A DNA stretch of 64,000 nt from CAZGHS01 sp964525495 (GTDB taxonomy: Bacteria > Patescibacteriota > Microgenomatia > JALYQM01), in the NCBI GenBank assembly GCA_964525495.1, contig CAZGHS010000002.1, positions 1-64,000 on the forward strand. Reading direction: 5' to 3'. The translations under genes were made by a program, and so were the position numbers. The stretch's first letter is position 1; every line of letters starts with the position of its first letter. The notes beneath the pieces were generated by a model. It was not told the origin of the DNA. It made no database searches and worked only from the letters and a program-made list of their open reading frames with translations. Of this stretch, positions 1 to 8,479 are shown piece after piece.

Positions 1-485
1 ATATCCACTGTAGTAAAAAACACTCCAAGAGGTAAAAGCGCATGTACAGTCGATCGGGGGTACAATCGCCAATATGCACCAAGCACTCCTGCAACTGCTC
101 CAGAAGCTCCAATCATTGGAATCAAAGAACTCGGATTAAATAAATATTGAGTTAAACCAGCAATAATGCCACATACAAGATAAAACAATAAAAATCGCAC
201 TTTCCCCAGTGAATCTTCTATATTGTCCCCAAACACCCACAGGAACAGCATGTTAGAAATAATATGTAGCCATCCACCATGTAAAAACTGAGAAGTAATA
301 AACGGAAACAATGTTAGCCAAGAAGTAAAATCCACGCTCGCAGGAACCAAACCATATCGCTCAATAAATCCATCAAGGTTGGGACTCGTAAGCTGCAAAT
401 AAAACACATACACATTTAGCAAAATAATGCCTATGACAAGTAGGGGAAAAGAGCGAGATTTAGCAGAATCAGAGAGAGGAATCAT
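1..485 (-). CDS. Rhomboid family intramembrane serine protease (3' end cut by window)
   Basis: The reading frame runs from an ATG at 485 off the left edge, so the C-terminus is missing. The translation starts MIPLSDSAKS and contains several hydrophobic segments, the histidine-containing HGGWLHIISNMLFLWVFGD region typical of rhomboid TM2, and GASGAVAG, whose Ser is the rhomboid nucleophile. The catalytic His expected in TM6 lies outside the window. Rhomboids cleave membrane proteins within the bilayer; the substrate here is unknown. A TATAAT box on the minus strand (491-496) lies only 5 nt before the ATG, so the mRNA is probably leaderless or nearly so. The gene is divergent from the GerMN-like gene and the two promoters overlap. 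Confidence 0.85.
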   Translation of the reverse strand, partial: MIPLSDSAKSRSFPLLVIGIILLNVYVFYLQLTSPNLDGFIERYGLVPASVDFTSWLTLFPFITSQFLHGGWLHIISNMLFLWVFGDNIEDSLGKVRFLLFYLVCGIIAGLTQYLFNPSSLIPMIGASGAVAGVLGAYWRLYPRSTVHALLPLGVFFTTVD

Positions 486-525
486 ACCGTATTATACTCT
501 AAAACTTGAACGTAATGAAATCAAG

Positions 526-1140
526 ATGTATCATAATCACATGTCGATGTCAGGCAAAATTATTCTAGGATTAGTCGCAATTACATTAGTTGCAGCTGTT
601 CCCATGATTACGAGTGTCACAAAAAACCTTCAAGCGATCCCACAAGCAACACCATTAGATATTTCTAAAACCATCAACAAACTCAAAAGTCCAGATATTT
701 CCGTAGCCTCTCAACCCAATCAAGGAGTTCAGAAATCCAGCAACCTATATTTCGTCTCGCTCGCAGATAATGGAAAGAAGGGCAAAAAAATCGGATGTGA
801 TGATAGTTTAATTCCTGTTAAGGATCTCACTGTCGAAGGAGATGGTTCAACTCTACAAGCAAAGTACAACAGATTATTCTCACTCAAAGAAGAATATTTT
901 GAAGATACTTCGTTATATAATGCACTTGCAGATTCGGATCTCAGAATTCAGAAATCTGAAATAAAAGGCGACGGTACGCAAGTGGTCTATATCACAGGTA
1001 CGGTATCTCTAGGCGGGACATGTGATACTCCTCGCGTAATTGAGCAAATCACCGCAATAGCCCAAGACGAATCGCCAACAAAAAAAGCTGAAATATATTT
1101 AAATGGAAAGACATTGCAATCTGCCCTATCGCAACAATAA
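526..1140 (+). CDS. GerMN-domain-like membrane-anchored protein
   Basis: About 204 residues if translation begins at the ATG at 526; an ATG at 541 is also possible and neither has a Shine-Dalgarno. The open frame extends to 427 but that part overlaps the divergent rhomboid gene and its promoter, so it is unlikely to be coding. After a short basic N-terminus comes one membrane segment (about residues 10-28, SGKIILGLVAITLVAAVP), a low-complexity linker, then a domain of about 110 residues ending in the pattern (GTVSLGGTCDTPRVIEQITA, then EIYLNGKTL) that resembles GerMN domains of spore-germination and lipoprotein LpqB-type proteins. The presumed domain faces outside the cell. Function is unknown; outside sporulating bacteria GerMN domains occur in envelope proteins. 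The stop codon abuts the ATG of the next gene (TAAATG). Confidence 0.6.
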   Translation: MYHNHMSMSGKIILGLVAITLVAAVPMITSVTKNLQAIPQATPLDISKTINKLKSPDISVASQPNQGVQKSSNLYFVSLADNGKKGKKIGCDDSLIPVKDLTVEGDGSTLQAKYNRLFSLKEEYFEDTSLYNALADSDLRIQKSEIKGDGTQVVYITGTVSLGGTCDTPRVIEQITAIAQDESPTKKAEIYLNGKTLQSALSQQ

Positions 1141-2106
1141 ATGACCGAAACAAACTTTGGCACGACTTTCAGCCAACTTCAATGCAAATACATGAATCTC
1201 AATTACCAAGAAGCTTTAGAAGAGATTCTTAACCTTCCACTCCAAACAATTCGTGTCTGCGCGTATTGGGATGAAATCGAACATTCAGAAAATAACTTCT
1301 CATTCGAAACACTCGACCGTATTATCCAAAGAACAACCTTTGCAAACAAAAAAATAATACTCGCGGTCGGTATAAAGTCGCCACGCTGGCCTGAATTCCA
1401 TATTCCAAAATGGGTAACAGAAAAATATAAAGATTCATCACATCAACAAACAGAAGTCCACAATCTCTGTCACGAATATACAAAAAAAGTAATCGAAAGA
1501 TATAAATGCTACGAAAATATTACTCATCTGCAAATAGAAAACGAACCTCTTAATAGTTTAGATGTAACGAACGGTCGATCCATATCGCAACAATTCCTTC
1601 ACGATCAATTACAACTTGCTACATTGCTCAAAAAACCGCATCAAAAAATTCTCACTACCAATGCAATTAACATTTTCCCCTACCAAATCGGCCAACCGTT
1701 CACCGATGCTTTCCAGTTCAATATACAAAACTCTGACGCCTTCGGTGTAAACGTATATACCAAAATCGGCATTCCCTATAGGCTATATATACAGCCTTTT
1801 CCATGGTTTTACTGGAAACTAAAAAACTGGCAGCAACAAGCAACTGATGCAAACAAAGAAAGCTGGATCACCGAGCTCCAAGCAGAACCCTGGGAAGACG
1901 GATCTGCCGTACACACGACACAACCAAACTTCCCAAGCGCGTCGCCACAGCAAACAGAAAAACTAACTAACAAGCTTATCTCACTGGGATATCACAATAT
2001 ATTATTCTGGGGATGTGAGTACTGGTATTGGCACAAAAAACAGGGTAGGGAAGAATGGTGGAACACGATTACAGACCTCGTGACTTCACGATATCGTACA
2101 TTTTAG
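1141..2106 (+). CDS. Clan A (TIM-barrel) glycoside hydrolase-like protein
   Basis: 321 residues without a signal peptide. The fold signature is that of GH-A enzymes: LQIENEPL (about residues 135-142) supplies the Asn-Glu acid/base pair after beta-strand 4, and WITELQAEPW (about residues 241-250) supplies a Glu in the position of the nucleophile on strand 7. The conserved aromatic end, FWGCEYWYWHKKQG, is also typical. The exact family (GH5/39/42-like) and the sugar cannot be set from sequence alone. It starts directly after the GerMN-like stop, suggesting co-transcription. Its last 38 nt overlap the 3' end of the convergent CMP kinase gene, which is tight packing rather than a coding conflict. 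Confidence 0.7.
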   Translation: MTETNFGTTFSQLQCKYMNLNYQEALEEILNLPLQTIRVCAYWDEIEHSENNFSFETLDRIIQRTTFANKKIILAVGIKSPRWPEFHIPKWVTEKYKDSSHQQTEVHNLCHEYTKKVIERYKCYENITHLQIENEPLNSLDVTNGRSISQQFLHDQLQLATLLKKPHQKILTTNAINIFPYQIGQPFTDAFQFNIQNSDAFGVNVYTKIGIPYRLYIQPFPWFYWKLKNWQQQATDANKESWITELQAEPWEDGSAVHTTQPNFPSASPQQTEKLTNKLISLGYHNILFWGCEYWYWHKKQGREEWWNTITDLVTSRYRTF

Positions 2107-2740
2107 TCACTGACTCATCGATAGACAATTGATCTGTATTTATTTCAATCGCATCCACTGCAATCCGAAAAGGTGAAACTTCACGCGTACGGTCTCGCTC
2201 ATCTCGTTCAAGCAAGCTCTTCAATATCTCTTGATAATCTGCTTGCTTGCCAGCAGACATCAACTGCTTAAATCGTCTTTCTGCACGCACTTCAGGAGTC
2301 GCCGTAATAAAAAATTTAACTTTTGCTTCAGGAAAAATCTCCGTGCCCGTATCTCGTCCCGTCATAATTGTATTCTCAGTTGCTGCAATAGTGTGCTGTT
2401 TTGCTTTAACCGCTTCCCGTATTTCCCGGGTAACTGCAAAAACACTCGGAACTAGATGAGTAACTTCGGGCGAGTTAAGAAAATCTGTATAATCATCATC
2501 GCCTACAAAAACACGAAGTGAATCGCCGCTCTCAACAAAGTGAAATTTCAACGAATTAACAATTTCTGCAGCTTTAACGGGATCACTCCAACTTAAATTA
2601 TGGTGAAGAAAATAGTAGCACGCGGCGCGATAGATCGAACCGGAATCAACAAACTGGTAGCCAAGTTTTTCAGCGAGACGAAGACCAACACTGGATTTAC
2701 CAGATGCTGCAGGTCCATCGATCGTAATAACTTCAGACAT
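2069..2740 (-). CDS. cmk: (d)CMP kinase family protein (copy 1)
   Basis: 223 residues. Cytidylate kinase phosphorylates CMP/dCMP with ATP in pyrimidine nucleotide synthesis. The P-loop GPAASGKS is at residues 9-16; YQFVDSGSIYRA (about 28-39) is the CMP-binding segment; TGRDTGTEIFPEA (about 129-141) matches the family TGRDIGT motif; ERDERDRTREVSPF gives the lid region with the Arg residues. Length matches bacterial Cmk. Because a second homologue lies at 10362-11069 inside the putative mobile element, this chromosomal copy is the more likely housekeeping enzyme. It is convergent with the glycoside hydrolase and divergent from the DipZ-like gene. Confidence 0.85.
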   Translation of the reverse strand: MSEVITIDGPAASGKSSVGLRLAEKLGYQFVDSGSIYRAACYYFLHHNLSWSDPVKAAEIVNSLKFHFVESGDSLRVFVGDDDYTDFLNSPEVTHLVPSVFAVTREIREAVKAKQHTIAATENTIMTGRDTGTEIFPEAKVKFFITATPEVRAERRFKQLMSAGKQADYQEILKSLLERDERDRTREVSPFRIAVDAIEINTDQLSIDESVTKMYDIVKSRGL

Positions 2741-2760
2741 CCTCTCTCAAAAGTACCTCA

Positions 2761-2789
2761 TTACAAAAGACCTGACAAGTGCATATAAT
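2761..2789 (+). promoter_or_regulatory. Promoter of the dipZ-like gene
   Basis: TTACAA (2761-2766), a 17-nt spacer and TATAAT (2784-2789). The ATG at 2802 is 12 nt after the -10 box, so the transcript would have a leader of only about 5 nt and no room for a Shine-Dalgarno sequence. Confidence 0.7.
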
Positions 2790-2801
2790 ACCTCTACTAC
2801 T

Positions 2802-4502
2802 ATGATTGTTCTCTTACTATTCGCATTCCTTGCAGGCATTGTCACAATTCTCTCTCCTTGCATACTTCCTATACTTCCAGTAGTTCTCCAGGGAACAGTA
2901 TCAGACGGAAAACGCAAGCCGTTTGGCATAGTTGTGGGCTTTATCATAAGCTTTACATTTTTTACTGTCCTCACATCTACTTTAGTCAAAGCAACAGGCA
3001 TCAATCCAGACTTTTTACGCTACGCTTCCATTTTTATCATCGCATTCTTAGGTATTTCTTTAATAGTTCCACAGCTCCAAAAACTTTCTGAAATCCTATT
3101 CTCAAAACTAGCTAGGCTCACACCAAATGCATCAAAATCAAATGGGTTTTTAGGAGGATTAATAGTCGGTCTCAGTATCGGACTGATTTGGACGCCGTGT
3201 GTCGGACCGATCCTTGCAGCAGTCATATCTTTATCACTCACTACAACTATCACGGGCGCTGTTGTTTTCATCACTCTTGCCTACGCGCTTGGTACAGCTA
3301 TCCCAATGATCGGAATCATTTATCTCGGACGATCTCTCTTTACCAAAGTGCCATTTCTTTTTGCTAACTTAGCAAATATTCAAAAAATATTCGGTGTACT
3401 CATGATTCTTACAGCACTCGCTATAGCCACAAACACTGATAGAAGAATTCAAGAATTTTTACTAATTAAATTCCCGCAGTGGGGAGCTGGACTCACACAA
3501 CTTGAAGATAATAAGTTTGTCCGTAAAGAGCTTGAAGTATTGCAGGACAATAAAGGCAAAGCCGAGCTAACTCTAACTCAGCCAGCACCAGAATTAATCG
3601 TAGGCGGTGAGTGGTTTAATAGCGAACCTCGAACAATGGCTTCATTAAAAGGCAAAGTTGTTCTCGTAGATTTTTGGACATATACCTGTATAAATTGTAT
3701 TCGCACATTGCCATACCTACGAGAGTGGAATGAAAAATATAAAGACAAAGGACTAGTTATAGTCGGTGTGCACTCACCAGAATTCGAATTTGAAAAAAGT
3801 CCGGATAACGTGAAGAAAGCGATCGAAGATTATAAATTAACCTATCCAGTAATGCAGGACAACGACTTTGCCACTTGGAGAGCCTACAGCAACCGCTACT
3901 GGCCTGCAAAGTATTTAGTTGACGCAAAGGGCAATGTTCGCTATACACACTTCGGAGAAGGAGATTACGACGAAACTGAGAAAGAAATTCAAAAATTACT
4001 AAAAGAGTCTAACGAGACATTACAGCTCGGATCAATTGAAAATCCGGAGTATGAAATTCAAACTCGCACTCCCGAACTATACCTGGGTTACGGACGCATG
4101 GATGCGATTAATGTCAAAGAATCAATAAATAATGACACGATACAAACATACACTCCACGCCAATCAGCGCCATTTAAAAACACCTTTGATTATTCAGGAA
4201 GAGTTTTAATTGCAGACGAGTATGCCAATCCGCAGGCAAATACCAAGCTACGACTTCGATACGAATCAAAAAACGTGTTTCTTGTTATGCGTTCCACATC
4301 AGGTGAGAGCAAAGTAAAAATATATCTTGACGACAAACTAGTTACCTCAGCGTATGCAGGAGAGGATGTAAAAGAGGGATCGGTAACAATTAGGAAGGAT
4401 CAATTGTATAAATTAATCCAGTCACCTCAGCAGGAAGAACACGTGCTTACAATTGAATTCCTGGATGATAAAACAGAAATATTCGCCTTTACTTTCGGAT
4501 AA
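2802..4502 (+). CDS. DipZ-type CcdA-thioredoxin fusion protein
   Basis: 566 residues in three parts. Residues 1-225 are a six-helix CcdA/DsbD membrane domain with the paired cysteines in LSPCILP (Cys20) and WTPCVGP (about 131) that pass electrons from cytoplasmic thioredoxin across the membrane. Residues about 255-410 form a TlpA-like thioredoxin domain with the redox motif C296-I-N-C299 in DFWTYTCINC. The last 150 residues match the carbohydrate-binding-like C-terminal domain of mycobacterial DipZ (LGYGRMDAINV onward). The protein probably delivers reducing equivalents to envelope proteins. A separate CcdA (4991-5752) and a thioredoxin lipoprotein (5810-6316) lie nearby and represent the same functions as separate genes. 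Confidence 0.9.
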   Translation: MIVLLLFAFLAGIVTILSPCILPILPVVLQGTVSDGKRKPFGIVVGFIISFTFFTVLTSTLVKATGINPDFLRYASIFIIAFLGISLIVPQLQKLSEILFSKLARLTPNASKSNGFLGGLIVGLSIGLIWTPCVGPILAAVISLSLTTTITGAVVFITLAYALGTAIPMIGIIYLGRSLFTKVPFLFANLANIQKIFGVLMILTALAIATNTDRRIQEFLLIKFPQWGAGLTQLEDNKFVRKELEVLQDNKGKAELTLTQPAPELIVGGEWFNSEPRTMASLKGKVVLVDFWTYTCINCIRTLPYLREWNEKYKDKGLVIVGVHSPEFEFEKSPDNVKKAIEDYKLTYPVMQDNDFATWRAYSNRYWPAKYLVDAKGNVRYTHFGEGDYDETEKEIQKLLKESNETLQLGSIENPEYEIQTRTPELYLGYGRMDAINVKESINNDTIQTYTPRQSAPFKNTFDYSGRVLIADEYANPQANTKLRLRYESKNVFLVMRSTSGESKVKIYLDDKLVTSAYAGEDVKEGSVTIRKDQLYKLIQSPQQEEHVLTIEFLDDKTEIFAFTFG

Positions 4503-4625
4503 AGCACATTTCACCCATAGTATTCCCAATACTGATACTGTATGATAAAGGAAGCAAAATACTCACCTCTAAACATATTTATATAAAAGTGCGTGGTGAA
4601 ACACTTACATAAGGAGTACCAACTA

Positions 4626-4880
4626 GTGGTCAACAAACTATTCGTGGGTGGATTAGCAGGTAGCGTAACTAATGAACAGCTCGAAGAACTGTTTAAAACA
4701 GTAGGAAACGTTATATCAGCAAAAATTATAATGGATCGCGCAACTGGTGAATCAAAAGGATTCGGTTTCGTAGAAATGTCCAGTGTACCAGAAGCTGAAA
4801 AAGCTCTATCCCTCACAGGCACAGATCTTGGTGGAAAAGCAATTTCCGTCAAAGAAGCACGCCCACAAGAATCAAGATAA
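4626..4880 (+). CDS. RRM-domain RNA-binding protein
   Basis: 84 residues, a single RNA recognition motif with the two RNA-contact motifs: RNP2 LFVGGL (residues 5-10) and RNP1 KGFGFVEM (44-51). Small stand-alone RRM proteins of this type occur in cyanobacteria and many CPR bacteria, where they are thought to act as RNA chaperones, sometimes cold-induced; the targets are unknown. Start choice: an AAGGAG box at 4611-4616 is 9 nt before GTG 4626, and this start gives the usual MVNKLFVGGL beginning; the frame is open further upstream (to 4593) but that would place the Shine-Dalgarno inside the gene. An intrinsic terminator follows. Confidence 0.85.
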   Translation: MVNKLFVGGLAGSVTNEQLEELFKTVGNVISAKIIMDRATGESKGFGFVEMSSVPEAEKALSLTGTDLGGKAISVKEARPQESR

Positions 4881-4897
4881 TATCAGATTCAAAAAAA

Positions 4898-4933
4898 TAA
4901 AAAAGACGCTCTGAAAATGGGCGTCTTTTTTTT
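4898..4933 (+). terminator. Intrinsic terminator after the RRM gene
   Basis: AAAAGACGC (4901-4909) pairs with GCGTCTTTT (4921-4929) across an 11-nt loop and runs into a T tract (TTTTTTTT). The A-rich 5' side means it could also end transcription of the convergent ccdA gene. Confidence 0.85.
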
Positions 4934-4990
4934 AGTAAAGTGCAGCATATAAGTCTAGCACAGCGCTATTGAGCCAGAAATTTATGATAA

Positions 4991-5752
4991 CTACTCCCCA
5001 GACTGTTTATTTAATTGATTGCGGATTATCTCATTATCTTCAATCGTAGTGAGCCCTGTGCCATATTGAGGGAAAGTATTAAGTACAAAAGTTTGAAATT
5101 TTCGATCAATATTAAAAAATATTCCTATTGCAGTCAAAATCATCAAGATCCCAAATATTTTTTGAATGTGGCCAAGATTTGATAGTAACCATGGAACCCG
5201 TCGAAGCGCATTTTGTCCGCCAAGCATGATCAAGAACATTGGGATGGCAGTACCTAGCGAGTAGGCAAGCGTGATTAAGAATGCGTCAAAAGTGACAGTA
5301 CCGGTGATCGCAAGAGATATGACTGATGCAAGAATTGGTCCCACACAGGGCGTCCAGAGGAGTCCTACTGAGAATCCGATTAACAGCCCTCCACTAAAGC
5401 CAGCTTTTCGCTGATTATTTGGCATAAGGACTGCAAGGCGAGAAAACAGCCGTTCAACAAAAACTTGAAACTGTGGGACAAGAAGTGACACTCCAAATCC
5501 TGCCACAACTATGACAGATACGAATCTAAGTGTTTCTGCTGGAATACCGCTTAGGCGTACAATTGTTGAAAGAAAGAGTGTAAAGAAGGTAAAACTTAGG
5601 ATAAATCCCGTGACTACTCCCAGTGGTCGAGATTTCCCAGTATTTACACCGCCGATACTTGATGTCAGAATGATCGGGAGGATAGGCAATATACACGGTG
5701 AAAGTACCGTTATTACTCCAGCTAGAAATGCAAATGCGATAAGTAAAATCAT
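4991..5752 (-). CDS. ccdA: CcdA family cytochrome c biogenesis / thiol-disulfide transporter
   Basis: 253 residues, six predicted membrane helices, with LSPCILP near residue 20 and WTPCVGP near residue 130 as the redox-active cysteines. CcdA moves electrons from cytoplasmic thioredoxin to extracytoplasmic thioredoxin-like proteins. Start: ATG 5752 gives MILLIAFAFLAGVITVLSPC, which aligns with the start of the DipZ-like protein; an upstream in-frame TTG (5788) is less likely. The whole protein, including its C-terminal tail (NTFPQYGTGLTTIEDN), is similar to the first 245 residues of the DipZ-like protein, so the two are paralogues. The thioredoxin lipoprotein gene lies 58 nt upstream and is the probable partner. 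Confidence 0.9.
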   Translation of the reverse strand: MILLIAFAFLAGVITVLSPCILPILPIILTSSIGGVNTGKSRPLGVVTGFILSFTFFTLFLSTIVRLSGIPAETLRFVSVIVVAGFGVSLLVPQFQVFVERLFSRLAVLMPNNQRKAGFSGGLLIGFSVGLLWTPCVGPILASVISLAITGTVTFDAFLITLAYSLGTAIPMFLIMLGGQNALRRVPWLLSNLGHIQKIFGILMILTAIGIFFNIDRKFQTFVLNTFPQYGTGLTTIEDNEIIRNQLNKQSGE

Positions 5753-5809
5753 AATGTTTGTAATTAACCTCTGATACTGGTCCGCCAAGGGACGGGCCAG
5801 AACCGCAGG

Positions 5810-6316
5810 CTACTTAATATTAGAAAGTAATTCGTCTATTTGGCCACCATTCCACTTTGTGAGTTCTTTTCCAGTACCGTCAATCTGGACAAATGTATGC
5901 TGATATGTCACCCCATACTTTTTCGCTAAATCTTTTTCTTCCTGGTCTGTGTCTGAGTCGTTATAATTCACCCGAATCACTGTTATGTCTTCAGGAAGTT
6001 TACTTGCATTCTGTGTAAAGCTTGCATCAGCAGGCTTACAGGTTGGACACCATGATGCATAGAAAAATAAAACTCTGCGACCACTTGATGCGCTGTCGAG
6101 CGCTGATTTGCTGTACTGAACATAGCGAGAGCCAGTCATTTTATCGTCCATCATTTTTTCATTTTCCATGGCGCTATCATCTTGCTTCATCATCGCTCCA
6201 GTTGGCTGCGTCATTGCAGAATCAGATTGAGAGGAGTTATCAGGGCTTGTGCATGCACTTAAGCTTAGAGCAACCACTGCTATAATAATCACGAAAGTTA
6301 CTGTTGATTTTCTCAT
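5810..6316 (-). CDS. Thioredoxin-family lipoprotein
   Basis: 168 residues. The N-terminus is a signal peptide with a lipobox LSAC, acylated Cys22, so the protein should be anchored on the outer face of the cytoplasmic membrane. A Met/Asp/Ser-rich linker (about 25-60) leads to a thioredoxin domain with FFYASWCPTCK, redox cysteines Cys90 and Cys93. It probably receives electrons from CcdA encoded immediately downstream. A strong Shine-Dalgarno (GGAGGTG) lies 6-7 nt before the ATG. The Met-rich linker (MMKQDDSAMENEKMMDDKM) could bind metal, but that is a guess. Confidence 0.85.
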   Translation of the reverse strand: MRKSTVTFVIIIAVVALSLSACTSPDNSSQSDSAMTQPTGAMMKQDDSAMENEKMMDDKMTGSRYVQYSKSALDSASSGRRVLFFYASWCPTCKPADASFTQNASKLPEDITVIRVNYNDSDTDQEEKDLAKKYGVTYQHTFVQIDGTGKELTKWNGGQIDELLSNIK

Positions 6317-6379
6317 AATTGTTTCACCTCCAATCTATATACTATCCTAATTAATAAAAACACAAATGTCAAGTTAACT

Positions 6380-6733
6380 TTACATTTTGAAATGAGAATA
6401 GATACGGGAGAGAAGTTTTGAGAAGACCATTGCGCAGAGTGCAATGACAAGCCATGGATCGATTTCGTGCTCTAAGGCTTGAAGAATAATTCCTAAAATT
6501 AAGGTGCCTACTCCGACCAGATATGAGATTCTTCCAGCAGTAAGAATATGTATTGCTTCTCGCTCATCCGATGATTTTTCTCTAAAAACGTATGCTGAAA
6601 ATGTAAGAAATGAAATAATAAGTCCTATAATCAACATTGATTGCATGCTATCTGGCATTGTCAGATGTCCAGGATTTAAAAACAGTATTGCTATTCCAAG
6701 TATTGCAATAGCGCTGATGGTTTCAATAATCAT
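6380..6733 (-). CDS. Small four-helix membrane protein of unknown function
   Basis: 117 residues with four hydrophobic stretches (about 5-20, 34-49, 69-87, 92-110) and a charged loop REKSSDEREAIH between helices 2 and 3. This layout resembles DUF2178-type proteins, which are commonly encoded next to small XRE regulators, and here the gene follows such a regulator after 2 nt on the same strand. No catalytic motif is visible and the function is unknown. Confidence 0.65.
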   Translation of the reverse strand: MIIETISAIAILGIAILFLNPGHLTMPDSMQSMLIIGLIISFLTFSAYVFREKSSDEREAIHILTAGRISYLVGVGTLILGIILQALEHEIDPWLVIALCAMVFSKLLSRIYSHFKM

Positions 6734-6735
6734 AA

Positions 6736-6942
6736 CTACCTCTCAATTGTAAACAATTTTTCAACGGTCGTGTTGAAATACTTTGCAATTTTCATGGCTA
6801 GCAGAACTGAAGGTGTATAGTTGCCTTTTTCGATTGCAATAATTGTCTGGCGAGTTACACCAACCGCTTTTCCAAGTTCTTCTTGGGTAACTCTATTTTT
6901 ATTGCGGAAATCCTGAACAAAGTTATTGACATTATTACCCAT
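6736..6942 (-). CDS. Small XRE-family helix-turn-helix regulator
   Basis: 68 residues forming one HTH_3 domain: TQEELGKAVGVTRQTIIAIE (about 19-38) contains the helix-turn-helix, and the tail MKIAKYFNTTVEKLF is the standard family ending. It is the first gene of a two-gene operon with the membrane protein downstream and probably represses its own transcription, as is usual for this pair. It lies just outside the putative left attachment site and is taken as host DNA. Confidence 0.85.
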   Translation of the reverse strand: MGNNVNNFVQDFRNKNRVTQEELGKAVGVTRQTIIAIEKGNYTPSVLLAMKIAKYFNTTVEKLFTIER

Positions 6943-6988
6943 AATATAGGTGTTTTACATGATTTAGTATTATTTTTTATAAGCTAAG

Positions 6989-7026
6989 GGAAACGGTCTA
7001 TGTTGACAACGTTAAGTAGTGTGCAG
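6989..7026 (+). repeat. Left 38-bp direct repeat (candidate attL)
   Basis: Identical base for base to 30834-30871. It contains a near-palindrome around GTTGACAAC (7002-7010), the sort of dyad a recombinase dimer could bind. Flanking sequences differ immediately outside (CATGTCGG to the right here, AGGGAAGG at the right copy), which defines the repeat ends. Confidence 0.85.
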
Positions 7027-7064
7027 CATGTCGGTCTGGAACAATTGTATCACTATAGCCGCAC

Positions 7065-7100
7065 TATTTGTCTCGCTTTAAGCACGAAATGAGACAAATA
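7065..7100. repeat. 10-bp perfect inverted repeat just inside the left end
   Basis: TATTTGTCTC (7065-7074) and GAGACAAATA (7091-7100) with a 16-nt centre that itself holds the palindrome GCTTTAAGC. There is no T tract, so it is not a standard terminator. It lies 39 bp inside the left repeat and could be a recombinase or regulator site. The remaining 7101-7260 holds a possible extended -10 box (TGATATACT, 7162-7170) and a weak 29-codon frame (7175-7264). Confidence 0.5.
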
Positions 7101-7260
7101 AGACAGTATAAAAGGGGAATACCTTACATATCTTCGGGTAATATTCGGTAATTAAGAAATATGATATACTAATTATGGATAATCAGCAACATAATTCCTA
7201 TATTAAGAATAAAAACGTTAAAAAGCATCACTATTGGGCTCATATGTTCGACATGAGAAT

Positions 7261-7827
7261 ATGATTAAAACACTCAGATATATCACTGGCAATGAGGGCA
7301 AGCTAAAAACAGCTCAAACGTTTATTCAAAAGTATCAAATAGAAATAGTCGGCACCAAGCTACCACTTCAAGAAATCCAATCCGAATCAATTGAAGAAAT
7401 ATCTAGGCATAAAGCTGAACAGGCATATGAACTAATCAAAGAACCGTTATTTGTAAACGATACTGGTTGGTATATAGATAGCTTAAATGGATTCCCGGGC
7501 CCATTTATGGCCTACATTAACAAATGGTTACGACCAGATGACCTACTTGCGCTCATGAGTAGACACACAAACCGTACTATAACCATGAAACAAGTAATCA
7601 CGTACAAGGACGAAAATATAACAAAAACGTTCGAATACGACTCCAAAGGAATAATTTTACCTGAACTCCGAGGGAATACAGGAAATATGGTAGATAAAAT
7701 AATTTCACTTTCAGAAAATGGACTAAGCCTTGCTCAGGAAAAAGATAACGGCAATTATGAATTTGATTTTGAGAAACAACTCTGGAATATGTTTGGAGAA
7801 TGGTTAAATAAAGACTATGCAAAATAA
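7261..7827 (+). CDS. RdgB/HAM1-like non-canonical purine NTP pyrophosphatase
   Basis: 188 residues from ATG 7261. The start YITGNEGKLKTAQ matches the family TGNxxKxxE motif that binds the triphosphate, and FVNDTGWYIDSLNGFPGPF matches the family (V/E)D(S/T)GLxVxALxGxPGxY segment, with the catalytic acidic residue in NDTG. The family hydrolyses ITP, XTP and dITP to monophosphates, keeping deaminated purines out of nucleic acids. The sequence diverges from housekeeping RdgB after residue 85 and may act on another nucleotide. A 29-codon frame at 7175-7264 ends by overlapping this ATG (ATGA) and may be a coupled leader peptide. First gene inside the putative element. Confidence 0.75.
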   Translation: MIKTLRYITGNEGKLKTAQTFIQKYQIEIVGTKLPLQEIQSESIEEISRHKAEQAYELIKEPLFVNDTGWYIDSLNGFPGPFMAYINKWLRPDDLLALMSRHTNRTITMKQVITYKDENITKTFEYDSKGIILPELRGNTGNMVDKIISLSENGLSLAQEKDNGNYEFDFEKQLWNMFGEWLNKDYAK

Positions 7828-7885
7828 ACATATCTTGTAAAAATGCATTATCCGTAGCTAAAGAAGTTATTCGTCTAGCAAATAT

Positions 7886-8449
7886 ATGACAACATCACTA
7901 TTTATCGGTGTGCCACTTTCACCCAACTATGCTAATGAATATTGCGATCTATTAACCACATTAAGACATAGCATTCCTGAGTTTGTTCCCACATTCTCAC
8001 ACACACCTCACTTTAGCCTATTCTATCTTACAAAAGAATCATATGAGCAGATAGAAAAACTAACTAATATAGTTCGAGAGTATAAAAAATTATTAAAAGA
8101 AGAAGAAGCGCACGTACAAAACTTTGACTATTTCAATAAAAGTAAACCAAAAACAGTATTTCTCCAAGTAGACAAAAAAGAAGCATTCTCCTTATTTAAT
8201 AATAAGATGAGAGAGAAGCTTAAAGAATTTTCAGCTGTTGATAATAATTATCCATTCCACCCACACATGACTATTGGTAATTTAATCGATAACATCGAAG
8301 AAGAAAAATGTAAAAGCATTCTGAATGCTATTAGCAAACAATGCGAAAATATTAACTGGCGATATGCACTTACAGAAATTAATATATATCGAGTCGATTC
8401 ATCTCAAACACCACAATATCAAGAAATTATAAATTCAATTAAAATGTAA
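7886..8449 (+). CDS. 2H phosphoesterase / 2'-5' RNA ligase-like protein
   Basis: 187 residues. The LigT/2H superfamily is defined by two H-x-[ST] motifs; here HFS in TPHFSLFYL (about residues 40-48) and HMT in FHPHMTIGNL (about 127-136). The spacing of about 85 residues is normal. Members hydrolyse 2',3'-cyclic nucleotide ends or 2'-5' linkages; the substrate of this one cannot be predicted. It follows the ITPase-like gene by 58 nt on the same strand, so the two may be co-transcribed. Confidence 0.75.
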   Translation: MTTSLFIGVPLSPNYANEYCDLLTTLRHSIPEFVPTFSHTPHFSLFYLTKESYEQIEKLTNIVREYKKLLKEEEAHVQNFDYFNKSKPKTVFLQVDKKEAFSLFNNKMREKLKEFSAVDNNYPFHPHMTIGNLIDNIEEEKCKSILNAISKQCENINWRYALTEINIYRVDSSQTPQYQEIINSIKM

Positions 8450-8479
8450 GTTAATAAGTGAATTCATCAGTCTGAATTT

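Noticed and set aside
427..525. N-terminal extension of the GerMN-like gene
   Set aside because: It overlaps the divergent rhomboid coding region and both promoters.
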